A DNA stretch of 64,000 nt, taken from the NCBI GenBank assembly GCA_021774445.1, contig JAJFJA010000047.1:62001-126000 (forward strand). Direction: 5' to 3'. The first letter of the stretch is position 1. The number at the start of each line of letters is the position of its first letter. The position numbers and the translations under genes were made by a program. Shown piece after piece: positions 23,940 through 32,851 of the stretch. Under the pieces are notes generated by a model, which saw nothing but the letters and a program-made list of their open reading frames with translations, had not been told where the DNA came from and searched no databases. The DNA comes from Alphaproteobacteria bacterium (GTDB lineage: Bacteria; Pseudomonadota; Alphaproteobacteria; UBA6615).

Positions 23940-25735
23940 GGCATATCGCCGGTCCAGCGCCGGAGGGTGAAGGTAAAACAGGTGCCGCCATGGGGTCGAT
24001 TTTCGGCCCAAATCCGACCATCGAAATCCTTGGTGATGCGTTGGGTCACCGACAAACCCAGCCCCATGCCCCGGCCGCCCGGTTTGGTTGTAAAGAAGGG
24101 GTCGAAGACGCGCGCGAGGTCGCCCGGCGGAATGCCCGGGCCATTATCGGTAACCTGCACGGCCAATTCGCCAAACCTGTCGGACACTGTGACGGTCACC
24201 TGGCCCACTGCTTCGCCGATGGCATCGACGGCATTGCGAATCAGGTTCACCAGCACCTGCTGCAGGCGCACCGGCTCCGCCGCTGCGACGACCTGCGTCG
24301 GCAGGTCCGCCAACACGATCTGTATCCGCGCCGCCGGGGTCGTATCCTCGATCAAACGGATGGCACTGTTGATCGCCGGACCGACGTCCACCGGCTCCAA
24401 GCGCAGCGGCGTGCGTTGGGCGAACCGCTTGAGCTGCGACGAGATGCTCGCCATACGCTCGATGAGTTCCTGCATCAGCCCGACATTCTTGCCGGCGGCC
24501 TCGGCTTGATCGCGCAGCAGCAGCTTTGCGGTGTTGTCATTGTAAGTCCGCATCGCCGCCAACGGCTGGTTCAACTCGTGCACCAACCCGGCCGCCATCT
24601 GACCGAGCGCGGCCATTTTTCCCGCCTGCACTAGCTCGTCTTGCGCCTGATGCAGCTCTTCTTCTTTGGCGATCCGCGAATGAATCTCTTGGCGTAGGTG
24701 ATTGTTCGCGGCCTGGAGCTGCGCGGTACGGGCTTCCACGCGGCCCTGTAGTGCCCGGTTGGTACGCTCTTTCAACGTCAGGCGCTGCCAAGCGACTCCC
24801 GCCATTAGCGCGGCGCTCAACAGACCCAAGGCGACCTCGAGTGTGACCAAGGCGGCTTGTCTGACCAGCGCTCCGGTCGGTGACAGCAAATAGACATCCC
24901 ATTCCAGATGGTGGATCCGGCTGGCCTGGCACAGGCGGCCATCCCCATCGATCTTGAAAGCCGCCCCGCAACCGTCGACTGGTGGCAGCGTGAAGGGCAG
25001 TGGCGCGACGGCGTCGCGATTTGCGCTGCGTAGCCGCCATGCCGGTTGTGAGCTAAGCACCACGATGCCCTCTCGGTCGACGACCAGGACTTCCCGTTCC
25101 GCCAACTGCCACAGCAGCTCCAACTCGTCGACGGCGACGGCGACCACCAGAACCCCTACGGTTTCCTCCGCGACCCGCAGCCGCCGTGCGTAGTAGTACC
25201 GGCGATCACTGCCCACGGGTGTGGCGCCAAACGCCCGCCCCAGCCGCCCCGTGTCGGCGGCACTATAGGCGTCGCTCGCGGCGAACCACCTGACCACGTC
25301 AGGCAGCGCTGGCGCCGCGCTGGACGCCGCGACGAGCTGTCCGTCCCGGTCCAGCAGGAACACCGATTCCGCGCCGCTCAGCGCGGCGTATTTGCTGAGA
25401 AGTTCCGCCGCCCCCTCGATGTCGGGGGCCTCGGGTCTGAGGGCGAGGCGCAAGCGAGGATCCTGTGCCAGCAGCACGACGCTACGCGGATAGCGATCCA
25501 AGGTGCCGACGATGCCGGCGGCATAGACGTCGAGCGTCCGTTGATCCGCAGCGGCCGTGTCTGCCAGCAGCCTGTCTAGAGTGAAGCTATGGACGGCGAA
25601 CAAGACCGCGCCGATCACCAACGCGCCGGCGGCGACCACCCAGGCGGCGCGATTGCCGCGCAGTTGCGATAACGGTTGGCGACCCTCAAACGGGTGCGCT
25701 ATCGGATCGTCGACCGGGGCGGACGGTACGGTCAC
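23936..25735 (-). CDS. dctB: C4-dicarboxylate sensor histidine kinase DctB
   Basis: A 599-residue membrane kinase. After a cytoplasmic N-terminus of about 30 residues comes a first hydrophobic helix (WVVAAGALVIGAVLFAVHSF), a periplasmic double-PAS-like sensor of about 250 residues and a second helix (TLEVALGLLSAALMAGVAW). A coiled coil leads to the H-box (AAGLVHELNQPLAAMRTYND) and the N, G1 (VTDNGPGIPPGD) and G2 boxes (GGRGMGLGLSVTQRI). The HELNQPL form is typical of DctB. It senses the transported acid outside and phosphorylates DctD. Confidence 0.92.
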   Translation of the reverse strand: MTVPSAPVDDPIAHPFEGRQPLSQLRGNRAAWVVAAGALVIGAVLFAVHSFTLDRLLADTAAADQRTLDVYAAGIVGTLDRYPRSVVLLAQDPRLRLALRPEAPDIEGAAELLSKYAALSGAESVFLLDRDGQLVAASSAAPALPDVVRWFAASDAYSAADTGRLGRAFGATPVGSDRRYYYARRLRVAEETVGVLVVAVAVDELELLWQLAEREVLVVDREGIVVLSSQPAWRLRSANRDAVAPLPFTLPPVDGCGAAFKIDGDGRLCQASRIHHLEWDVYLLSPTGALVRQAALVTLEVALGLLSAALMAGVAWQRLTLKERTNRALQGRVEARTAQLQAANNHLRQEIHSRIAKEEELHQAQDELVQAGKMAALGQMAAGLVHELNQPLAAMRTYNDNTAKLLLRDQAEAAGKNVGLMQELIERMASISSQLKRFAQRTPLRLEPVDVGPAINSAIRLIEDTTPAARIQIVLADLPTQVVAAAEPVRLQQVLVNLIRNAVDAIGEAVGQVTVTVSDRFGELAVQVTDNGPGIPPGDLARVFDPFFTTKPGGRGMGLGLSVTQRITKDFDGRIWAENRPHGGTCFTFTLRRWTGDMP

Positions 25736-25816
25736 CGGAGCCCTCCATCTTTCGCCGTTCGCAGCCAGTATAGCAGGGTTCGCTAGGCGTGCCCTACGGC
25801 CACACGGGGAGGGAGT

Positions 25817-26701
25817 CTAGCAGTCGCCGTTAACCGGATGGTCCTTGGGTTGGAAAAGGTAGCGGCGGGCGACGGCGGCGTAGCCCGAAAACACTTGGCC
25901 GCCGTGGCTCGCGCGCAGAGCGACCCGTTCCACCTTATATCGCCGGCCAATGGCGTACCAGGGCAGGCCCGGATGTGCATGGTGGAGGACATGCAGGTTG
26001 TTGTTGAGGAACAATAGTCGCCAAATCAGTCCGCCTTCGACGATGGCTGTACGGTCCTGTTGGCGCGGCCCCGGTGCGTGCTCGACGAACGAGCGCAACA
26101 GGGTCAGAGACAAGCCGCCATAGGCGATCAACAGATAAAGCCACAGCGACATGCCGACGACCGGTCCAACCCAGATCAGCACCGCTGCCATCCCGACGAA
26201 ATGCCCCAGAACCTGTCGCCAGTGGCTGAAATCGCCAGTCCTGATGCGGCGCCATTCGCCCTGCCAGTAACCACTGACCGTAAGCGCCGGGCCCAGAGTC
26301 AGACGTCCGAGCAGCGTATTGTTGGCGATCAGCAGCCAGCGCAATACCGGACCAGTCCGCCGCCATTGCTCGGCCGTCACATAGAACGCCTCTGGGTCAT
26401 GCCTTGGATCGGCCAGCGCCGGCGTCCGATGGTGCGCCAGGTGCGTTTCTCTGTAGGCTGCATAGGGCATCCAAAGTCCGAGGGGCGGGGTCGCGATCGC
26501 CGTATTTATCCACGCAATGCGTGTCGGATGACCATGCACGGTCTCATGTTGCAGCGAACCATGCCAAGCGACGAGCCAGGCACCCGCCGGTAGCGCGACC
26601 CAAAGGGGCAGGGCGCCGAAATGCCAGGTGAGGAGTCCCCAGCCCACATAGATGGTCAACGCCACCGCCCAAGTCGGGCCCTCCGGCCACCTTTCGCTCA
26701 T
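25817..26701 (-). CDS. Fatty acid desaturase / beta-carotene hydroxylase-type membrane protein
   Basis: A di-iron membrane protein of about 294 residues with the three histidine boxes of the family: HETVH (52-56), HLAHH (87-91) and HVLHHAH near residue 247. Several hydrophobic helices lie between them (VALTIYVGWGLLTWHFG and others). The frame is open to 26764, but the extra 21 residues would run through a strong hairpin. The ATG at 26701, after GAGGGT, is preferred. It could desaturate lipids or hydroxylate a lipid-like or choline-type substrate. It lies downstream of the aldehyde dehydrogenase gene but probably has its own promoter. Confidence 0.85.
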   Translation of the reverse strand: MSERWPEGPTWAVALTIYVGWGLLTWHFGALPLWVALPAGAWLVAWHGSLQHETVHGHPTRIAWINTAIATPPLGLWMPYAAYRETHLAHHRTPALADPRHDPEAFYVTAEQWRRTGPVLRWLLIANNTLLGRLTLGPALTVSGYWQGEWRRIRTGDFSHWRQVLGHFVGMAAVLIWVGPVVGMSLWLYLLIAYGGLSLTLLRSFVEHAPGPRQQDRTAIVEGGLIWRLLFLNNNLHVLHHAHPGLPWYAIGRRYKVERVALRASHGGQVFSGYAAVARRYLFQPKDHPVNGDC

Positions 26702-26714
26702 CGACAACACCCTC

Positions 26715-26758
26715 GCACGCCCCAGTTTTGGCAGGATGTTCCCTGTCCTGGGGCGTGC
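26715..26758 (-). other. Inverted repeat in the leader of the desaturase gene
   Basis: GCACGCCCCAG (26715-26725) and CTGGGGCGTGC (26748-26758) are perfect 11-bp arms around 22 bp, just upstream of the preferred ATG at 26701. In the mRNA this hairpin would end 14 bases before the start codon. It may be a protein-binding operator or a translation-control hairpin. Confidence 0.5.
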
Positions 26759-26823
26759 CGCCATACTGGCCTATTTCGGGTGGGGGTCAACGCAACACTA
26801 AGAAACAAAATAAGATAGTAGAG

Positions 26824-26853
26824 GTGTAAACACGACGATATGTGTATAAACAC
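26824..26853. promoter_or_regulatory. Tandem GTGTA...AACAC operators upstream of the desaturase gene
   Basis: GTGTAAACAC (26824-26833) and GTGTATAAACAC (26842-26853) are two hyphenated palindromes with centres 19 bp apart, each followed by RACG. They lie in the gap between the aldehyde dehydrogenase stop and the desaturase start. Two adjacent dimer sites for one regulator are likely. The regulator is not identified. Confidence 0.45.
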
Positions 26854-26913
26854 AACGAAGCGAGCGAATGCGGGCATGTTCCGGCGAACCTACTGTGCCG
26901 GTTGAGAGTCGGC

Positions 26914-28350
26914 TCAGCCGTGATTGATCACGACCGTCTTGGAGACGGTAAACTCCCGCAAGCCCTCGAAACCCTTCTCGCGGCCATGCCCGGATCGCTT
27001 GACGCCGCCGAACGGCAGTTCCACCCCGCCGCCGGCGCCGTAGCCATTGACGAACACTTGCCCGACCCGCAGGGCCTTGGCCATCCGCATCTGCCGGCCG
27101 CCATTCTCGGTCCACACGCCGGCAACCAGGCCATAGGCGACGCCGTTGCCGATTGCCACCGCCTCTGCCTCGTCCTTGAAGGCAAGTGCGGCCAATACCG
27201 GCCCGAACACTTCCTCTTGCGCCAATTCGTGGGCCGGCGGTACCGCTTCATACAGCGTCGGCTTTACGTAGAAGCCCGTCTCCGGCGCCGCCTTGTCGAT
27301 GTTCCCCTGCGCCGCGACCCGGATTTGGCTCTCGGCCGCCCGCGCCATGAAGCCCTCGACCCGTTGCATCTGTTGTCGGTTGATCACCGGTCCGCAATCC
27401 AGGTCCATGGCATGACTGCCGACCCGCAGCGCGCTGATCCGCTCTGCCAGCCGCGCCATGACCTCGTCATAGATGTCCCGGTGGATAAGCGCCCGGCTAC
27501 CCGCGGAGCAGGTCTGGCCGGCATTCTGTACGATGGCGTTGGCGACGACCGGTAACACGGTCTCCAAATCGGCATCGGCAAAAATGATTTGCGGCGATTT
27601 GCCACCCAACTCCAGGGCGCAGGGCGTGTGATGCTCGGCCGCGGCCCGCTGCACCAGTGTGCCGACGGCCGAAGACCCGGTGAAGGACAGATAATCGATG
27701 CCGCCATGGCCGGCCAACGCAGCGCCGGCTTCCTCGCCCAGCCCGGGCACGACATTGAGGGCGCCCGCCGGCAGGCCACATTCGGCAGCGATTTCCGCCA
27801 TCAGCAGCACCGACAGGCAGGCGTCCTCGGCCGGTTTGATCACCGTCGCATTGCCGGCCGCCAGCGATCCACCGATGGTCCGCCCGAACATCTGCAGCGG
27901 GTAATTCCACGGGATGATATGGCCGGTCACCCCGCGTGGCTCGCGCAGCACCAACACCTGATAGCCATTCAGGAACGGCAGGGTTTCGCCATGCAGCTTG
28001 TCGGCACACCCGCCGTAGAATTCGAAATAGCGCGCGCAGGCCAGCACGTCGTTGCGCGCTTGTTTCAGCGGCTTGCCGGTATCCGCCGCCTCCAGCGTTG
28101 TCAGCGCCTCCGCATGGTCCAGAATGGCCATGCCGATCTTGGCAAGGATGCGCCCGCGATCCGCCGCCGGGGTGCGGGCCCACGCGCCCCCGCAGGCCGC
28201 GCGCGCCGCCGCCACAGCGGCATCCACCTCCATCGCTTCACACCGCGCAATGGCACCGATCACCGCGCCGTCGCTGGGACAGATCATGTCGATGGTCCGG
28301 CCATCGGCCGCCGGCCGCCACTTATCGGCAATGAAGGCACAGCCCTGCAT
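26914..28350 (-). CDS. NAD-dependent aldehyde dehydrogenase (betaine/aminoaldehyde type)
   Basis: A 478-residue aldehyde dehydrogenase with catalytic C281 (QNAGQTCSAGSR) and general base E247 (ALELGGKSP). The NAD-binding region contains IIPWNYPL and FTGSSAVG. The wording is closest to the betaine-aldehyde/gamma-aminobutyraldehyde group. It is 82 bp downstream of the ATPase gene of a PotABCD-like importer on the same strand, so it probably oxidises an aldehyde derived from the imported polyamine, betaine precursor or related amine. Confidence 0.93.
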   Translation of the reverse strand: MQGCAFIADKWRPAADGRTIDMICPSDGAVIGAIARCEAMEVDAAVAAARAACGGAWARTPAADRGRILAKIGMAILDHAEALTTLEAADTGKPLKQARNDVLACARYFEFYGGCADKLHGETLPFLNGYQVLVLREPRGVTGHIIPWNYPLQMFGRTIGGSLAAGNATVIKPAEDACLSVLLMAEIAAECGLPAGALNVVPGLGEEAGAALAGHGGIDYLSFTGSSAVGTLVQRAAAEHHTPCALELGGKSPQIIFADADLETVLPVVANAIVQNAGQTCSAGSRALIHRDIYDEVMARLAERISALRVGSHAMDLDCGPVINRQQMQRVEGFMARAAESQIRVAAQGNIDKAAPETGFYVKPTLYEAVPPAHELAQEEVFGPVLAALAFKDEAEAVAIGNGVAYGLVAGVWTENGGRQMRMAKALRVGQVFVNGYGAGGGVELPFGGVKRSGHGREKGFEGLREFTVSKTVVINHG

Positions 28351-28432
28351 GATGCGGCTCCGTTCCGCAATTGTCGGAACGGCACCATATCAACGGCCCG
28401 GACGGCGGGCCAGCAACGCCGGCTATATGGTG

Positions 28433-29482
28433 TTAGCGGGGCAGGAACCGTATGGCATCGAAACGCCAGGCCAGATGGGTGCCACGATCGGCTTGCGCAA
28501 TGTCTCGCTTGGCAACCGTTGCCAAGAAGTCGAGACCATTGGCTGTAAGACGGTAACGCGCCCGGCCGCCAAGGAATACCCGTGTCCTGATCTTTGCCGG
28601 TACCGCCACATCCCAATCCTCCGGCACATCGGTCAGCACCAGATCCTCTTGCCGCAACACCGCCGCGCCGCCGCAATAGATTGCCGCAACATCCGCCGGC
28701 ACGGCAAAGCTGAGGGCGCCATCGCCAAGGGACAGCGTCGAGCCCGAAAGCGTCGCCGGGAAAATATTGGCCGCGCCCATGAAATCGGCGGCAAAGGCTG
28801 AGGCTGGTCGGTCGTATAGCGTATCCGGCGGTCCTTCCTGCTCGATCCGGCCCTCGCGCATCAGCACGACCTTGTCGGATAGGCTCATAGCCTCGTCTTG
28901 GTCATGGGTAACGAACAGCGTTGTCAGCCTCAGGCGCCTATGCAGTTCGATCAACTCCATCTGCATTTCCTCGCGCAAACGCGCGTCGAGATTCGACAAT
29001 GGCTCGTCGAGCATCAGCACGTCCGGCCGTGAGACAATGGCCCGCGCCAGCGCCACCCGCTGTTGCTGGCCACCGCTGAGTTGGCCTGGAAACCGATCGG
29101 CGAAGCTCTCCAATTGCACCATTGCCAACGCTTCGGTCGCGCGCTCCGTCTGCTCGGGCCGACCGCCGGCATTTCTCATCCGCAGCGGAAATCGAACATT
29201 GTCCGAGACGGTCATATGCGGAAACAGCGCATAGCTTTGGAACATCAGGGCGATGTTTCGTTTTTCCGGCGCCATCCCGACGACATTTCGGTCGCCGATC
29301 GCCACGGTGCCGGCGGAAGGACTTTCCAGCCCGGCGACGATCCGCATTAAGGTGGATTTCCCGCACCCGCTCGGCCCCAGCAAACTGACCAGCGCCCCAT
29401 CCTCGATTTCCAAGGACATGCCGCGCAATACCGCCACCGCCCCGAAGCGCTTCTCCAGATTATCGATCTTCAGAGTCGCCAT
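28433..29482 (-). CDS. Spermidine/putrescine-type ABC transporter ATP-binding protein (PotA-like)
   Basis: A 349-residue ABC ATPase with Walker [11 protein letters not shown]-loop ALMFQSYALFPHMTV, signature LSGGQQQRVALARAI, Walker [19 protein letters not shown] and a C-terminal TOBE-like regulatory domain. The ATG at 29482 sits 4 bp after the preceding permease stop; the frame open to 29521 overlaps that gene and is rejected. It powers the importer formed with the two upstream permeases. Confidence 0.92.
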   Translation of the reverse strand: MATLKIDNLEKRFGAVAVLRGMSLEIEDGALVSLLGPSGCGKSTLMRIVAGLESPSAGTVAIGDRNVVGMAPEKRNIALMFQSYALFPHMTVSDNVRFPLRMRNAGGRPEQTERATEALAMVQLESFADRFPGQLSGGQQQRVALARAIVSRPDVLMLDEPLSNLDARLREEMQMELIELHRRLRLTTLFVTHDQDEAMSLSDKVVLMREGRIEQEGPPDTLYDRPASAFAADFMGAANIFPATLSGSTLSLGDGALSFAVPADVAAIYCGGAAVLRQEDLVLTDVPEDWDVAVPAKIRTRVFLGGRARYRLTANGLDFLATVAKRDIAQADRGTHLAWRFDAIRFLPR

Positions 29483-29486
29483 GGGC

Positions 29487-30284
29487 TCACACCACCCGAC
29501 GCAGGCCGAGGAACCGATCAATCAACACGACCAGCCCAATCGTGATGACGATCATGATCGTCGACACCGCCGCGACAGAAGGATCGGGGCTGAATTCGAG
29601 CTGGCTATAGATCCGAATTGGCAGGGTCTCCATACCCGGTGCGCGCAAGAACAGCGCCACCACGGCGTCGTCGAAGGAGATATTGAACGCGAAAAAGGCG
29701 CCGGCGGCGATGCCGGGTCGCGCCTGCGGCAACACCACATGCCAATAGGCCTGCAGCCGATTTGCCCCCATGGTTCGTGCCGCCTCGTGCAGCGACGGGT
29801 CGGACGCTCCCAACACCGCGCCGACGGTCCGAATAACGAATGGAATGCAGATCACCAAATGGCCAACGACCAAACCGCTGAAGGAGGGTCCGTTGCCATA
29901 GATGCTGTACACCATCAGCAACCCCAACCCGAATATCAGCGTCGGCAGCACCAGCGGCGACAAGAACAACCCGGCAAGGATCTCCCGCCCCGGCAGCCGA
30001 TGCCAGGTCAGTGCGATCGCTGCTGGTGTCCCGACCAAAGTGGCCAGCGCCGTCACCAGGATTGCCAATTTGAGACTGGTCCATCCCGCCGCCACATAAG
30101 CCTGGTCGCCGAACACGGCACCATACCAATGCAGGCTGAGACCGCGCGGTGGGAACACCAAAAACTGGCTCGCCGAAAACGAACTCAGCACCACCACGGC
30201 CAGCGGTACGAGCATGAAGATCACGACGGCGCCGACGATGATCACCGCGATTGCCCGCGCCCCGGCCGGAACACCGCTGATCAT
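29487..30284 (-). CDS. ABC transporter permease (PotC-like)
   Basis: A 265-residue inner-membrane permease starting MISGVPAGARAIAVIIVGAV. It has six hydrophobic segments and the cytoplasmic loop EAARTMGANRLQAYWHVVLPQA. The frame is open far upstream, to 30929, because of high GC, but that part overlaps the previous permease. The ATG at 30284 overlaps the previous stop as ATGA and gives the normal PotC length. Confidence 0.91.
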   Translation of the reverse strand: MISGVPAGARAIAVIIVGAVVIFMLVPLAVVVLSSFSASQFLVFPPRGLSLHWYGAVFGDQAYVAAGWTSLKLAILVTALATLVGTPAAIALTWHRLPGREILAGLFLSPLVLPTLIFGLGLLMVYSIYGNGPSFSGLVVGHLVICIPFVIRTVGAVLGASDPSLHEAARTMGANRLQAYWHVVLPQARPGIAAGAFFAFNISFDDAVVALFLRAPGMETLPIRIYSQLEFSPDPSVAAVSTIMIVITIGLVVLIDRFLGLRRVV

Positions 30285-31183
30285 TCGTGCCCGGCGCCCG
30301 GCGCCGCTCCGGTTTGCCAGGATGTCCGTCGCCGCATCAGGGAGGCATAGGGAATGATCACCGCCAACGCCGTCAGCAGTAGCAGCGTTGACTGCACGCC
30401 GGCAAAATTCCAATCGAACGACCCGGTCGCGGCTTGGTAGATACTGCCGGCGAGCACCGGCAGCCGCACCCCGCCGACCAGAGTCGGCGTGATGAAGGAA
30501 CTGATCGACAAGGCAAACACGATCAGGCTGCCGGAAACGATGCCGGGAACCGACAGCGGCAGCGTCACCGTGCGCAGCACCCGCCAAAAACTCGCCCCCA
30601 TGGTCCGCGCCGCTTCTTCCAGATCGGCGCTCTGCCGCTGCAGCACCCCCAGGACGGTCAGCACCATGAAGGGCAGCAACACCTGTACCATGGCGATCAC
30701 GATGCCGGTCTCGGTATGCAGTAGGCCCGTCGGTGCCCCTGTCAGGCCGATGGCCTGCAGAAAGTCGCTCAGCACCCCGCCCGGTCCCAACACCACCAGC
30801 CAGCCGAAGGTGCGAATAACGACGCTGGTCATCAGCGGTAGGATCACCAGGAGAATGAGCAGGATCCGTGCGCGTGGGCCGACTCTTGCCGCCAGATAGG
30901 CCAGCGGAAATCCCACCAGCAGGCAGCACGCGGTGATCACGAAAGCCAGCCTAAACGTCCGCCCCACGACGCCGAGATAATAGTCGTCAACGAAGAATGC
31001 GGCGTAATGCTCCAGGCTCACGCCTTCTTCTCCAAGAAAGCCGAGCACCAGAATGTGACCGACGGGAAACAGAAAGGCGAGCACCAGCACAAGGGCGCCG
31101 GGGGCGATTAGAACCAAGGCTTCCTTGTGCCGGCGCCAGGCAACGGAAAACCCGCGTGGGCGGCCCGCAGTGGCGCCGCCCAC
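30281..31183 (-). CDS. ABC transporter permease (PotB-like)
   Basis: A permease of about 300 residues with six hydrophobic segments and the loop EEAARTMGASFWRVLRTVTLPL. Two GTG starts are possible. The one at 31219 lies inside the end of the binding-protein gene. The one at 31183 follows that gene's TAG stop, whose AGGA supplies a ribosome site, and is preferred. The first helix is ALVLIAPGALVLVLAFLFPV. It pairs with the PotC-like permease. Confidence 0.88.
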   Translation of the reverse strand: MGGATAGRPRGFSVAWRRHKEALVLIAPGALVLVLAFLFPVGHILVLGFLGEEGVSLEHYAAFFVDDYYLGVVGRTFRLAFVITACCLLVGFPLAYLAARVGPRARILLILLVILPLMTSVVIRTFGWLVVLGPGGVLSDFLQAIGLTGAPTGLLHTETGIVIAMVQVLLPFMVLTVLGVLQRQSADLEEAARTMGASFWRVLRTVTLPLSVPGIVSGSLIVFALSISSFITPTLVGGVRLPVLAGSIYQAATGSFDWNFAGVQSTLLLLTALAVIIPYASLMRRRTSWQTGAAPGAGHE

Positions 31184-31194
31184 CTGATATTGTC

Positions 31195-32235
31195 CTACTT
31201 CGTCAGCGCCCGCTTCCACGCCTCATTCCATTCGCCGCGGGATTCGCCGATTTGAACCGGATCGAATCCCACAAGTTTGGCGACCGCTTCCTCACCGTAA
31301 ATGACTTCGGCCGCCAGCTCGTCCGACAGCTCGACGGTACGGTTGGTCGGGGAGTAGCGCAACGCTTCCGCCCAACCCGCCGACGCCTCGGCACGAATTG
31401 AAAAATCGATGAACTTCACCGCCAAATCGCGGTTTGGTCGACCGGCCACCAAATTGACCGTGATCGGTGCGAAGGCCGCGCCTTCGGACGGCTGCACGAA
31501 CTTCACCGGCAGCCCCGCACTGGTCAGGGTGAAGGCATAGTCTTGTGCGTAAGCGGCGATCCAGGCCGTTCCCTGGGCGAAATTCTGCTGGATTTCCGGA
31601 GATTTCGACACCACGGTCGCACCATTGTCCAGGAGCTGCTTGACGAAATCGAGGCCCGGTGTCACGTCGCCGAGGTCGCCGCCATTGACCTGGTTCATCA
31701 TCAGCATGGCCAGCATGCCATAGGTGTTGCTGGCGGCATCGGTGACCAGCAGATGCGAACCGAGTTCCGGCTGCATGAGATCTTTCCAGCTTGTCGGCGG
31801 GGTCTTCACCATCTCGGTATTGTAGAGCAACCCGATCGCGGCGGTGGAGTACATCGGTCCGATACCGTCCTCGATGCCGGCCACGGCAAACGGGTACATG
31901 TCGCCGTAATTGCTGAGTTCTTCCGGCTTGATCGGTGCCAACAGGCCATCGGTTGCGGCGATGGTCTCCAGGCCGCCTGACAAGTGCACCACATCGAATT
32001 GCGGGTTCTCCTTTTGCGCCCGCAGTTGGGCGAGCGTATCGCCGGAATAGGCGGTCACGACCTCCACGCGCACGCCGAATTCTTTTTCGAACGGCTCGAT
32101 CACTAAGCGCCGATGATGCTCTTCATAGGAGCCACCAAACGAGTTGATAATCAAAGTCTTTTCCTGCGCCACGGCAATCGCCGGGACCAAAAGTGCCGCG
32201 AGCGCAACGCCCAGCGTTCCGTGTAGTCTCCCCAT
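31195..32235 (-). CDS. Extracellular substrate-binding protein (PotD-like, family 1)
   Basis: A 346-residue periplasmic binding protein with signal peptide MGRLHGTLGVALAALLVPAI, cleaved near VAQ-E, and a strong AAGGAG ribosome site. The mature start is EKTLIINSFGGSYEEHHRR, typical of PotD/Fe-like family 1 proteins. Other landmarks are NPQFDVVHLSGG, AAIGLLYNTEMV and APITVNLVAGRPN. The ligand is likely a polyamine or other small amine; no clear acidic binding pocket could be confirmed by eye. Confidence 0.9.
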   Translation of the reverse strand: MGRLHGTLGVALAALLVPAIAVAQEKTLIINSFGGSYEEHHRRLVIEPFEKEFGVRVEVVTAYSGDTLAQLRAQKENPQFDVVHLSGGLETIAATDGLLAPIKPEELSNYGDMYPFAVAGIEDGIGPMYSTAAIGLLYNTEMVKTPPTSWKDLMQPELGSHLLVTDAASNTYGMLAMLMMNQVNGGDLGDVTPGLDFVKQLLDNGATVVSKSPEIQQNFAQGTAWIAAYAQDYAFTLTSAGLPVKFVQPSEGAAFAPITVNLVAGRPNRDLAVKFIDFSIRAEASAGWAEALRYSPTNRTVELSDELAAEVIYGEEAVAKLVGFDPVQIGESRGEWNEAWKRALTK

Positions 32236-32271
32236 AATCTTCGCTCCTTGTTTCTTTCGTCTGAGTAGCCG

Positions 32272-32745
32272 CTAATCCAGCCGGCCGAGCAGTGCCTGTT
32301 TGGCACCGTCGAGCCGCAGGCTGCGGCAGGCATCCGCAAAACCGTCGAGATCCTCGCCGATCTGTCCGAAGATATTGCAAGGTGTCCAACCCAGCGGGCC
32401 GAAGGTACGCCCGCCGACGTCATAGAAGATGCCGACTTCCCAAAGCTCGTCCGGCAGCCCCTTCATCAGGTTGGCCCGCTGATAGTACCAAAGGCATTCG
32501 CCGGCACCGGGAAAACACGTCTGGTTCTCCGCCGGGATGCTGTTCGGATCGAAGGTCTGCGCCTCGGCCGGCAGCCCGGTCATGATTTCTGGCCCGGCGA
32601 ACATCGCGTGCACCGATAGCAGACTGGCCGGTTTCTCCACCGCATCCCACAAGGCCTTGCAGGTTTGCGGGGCGGCTTCCGTATTGCACAGGATCGGCCA
32701 GACTTTGCTCGAGTCACGGAATTGAAAAAACAGCTTCAATGTCAT
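32272..32745 (-). CDS. DUF3830-family cyclophilin-like protein
   Basis: A 157-residue protein matching the DUF3830 pattern: an N-terminal strand (LKLFFQFRD), AAPQTCKALWDAV, VHAMFAGPEIMTGLP, then ENQTCFPGAGECLWYY and a late GWTPCNIFGQI. The family has a cyclophilin-like barrel and no established reaction. It is the first gene of the PotD-CBA/aldehyde dehydrogenase operon and faces the LysR gene, so it probably acts on the imported compound. Three cysteines are conserved-looking within it (C20, C29 and one in FPGAGEC). Confidence 0.75.
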   Translation of the reverse strand: MTLKLFFQFRDSSKVWPILCNTEAAPQTCKALWDAVEKPASLLSVHAMFAGPEIMTGLPAEAQTFDPNSIPAENQTCFPGAGECLWYYQRANLMKGLPDELWEVGIFYDVGGRTFGPLGWTPCNIFGQIGEDLDGFADACRSLRLDGAKQALLGRLD

Positions 32746-32851
32746 CCTCCCTTATCGCTCCGCCTAGGCTGGGTTTCTCCAGTGATAAAGTCAACGAAGT
32801 AAAATTTCTTATATGATAAATAAAATCTATCAATGATTATCACGTGGGATC
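32746..32851. promoter_or_regulatory. Divergent promoter region between DUF3830 operon and lysR
   Basis: This 106-bp AT-rich gap separates two divergent genes. It holds TTAT-ATG-ATAA (inside TTCTTATATGATAAA) and an outer pair, GTGATAA near 32781 and TTATCAC near 32838. These interrupted dyads fit the bipartite sites used by LysR-type regulators, but I cannot define the T-N11-A box with certainty. Confidence 0.4.

Noticed and set aside
26925..26940. CGTGAT-TG-ATCACG palindrome as an Fnr/Crp site
   Set aside because: It lies inside the coding end of the aldehyde dehydrogenase gene, far from a start codon, so it is probably chance.
27589..28548. 319-codon plus-strand frame opposite the aldehyde dehydrogenase gene
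   Set aside because: Composition is arginine/histidine-rich without motifs; the minus-strand dehydrogenase explains the sequence.
29253..30350. 365-codon plus-strand frame across the PotA/PotC-like genes
   Set aside because: It spans two real genes in antisense and shows no domain.
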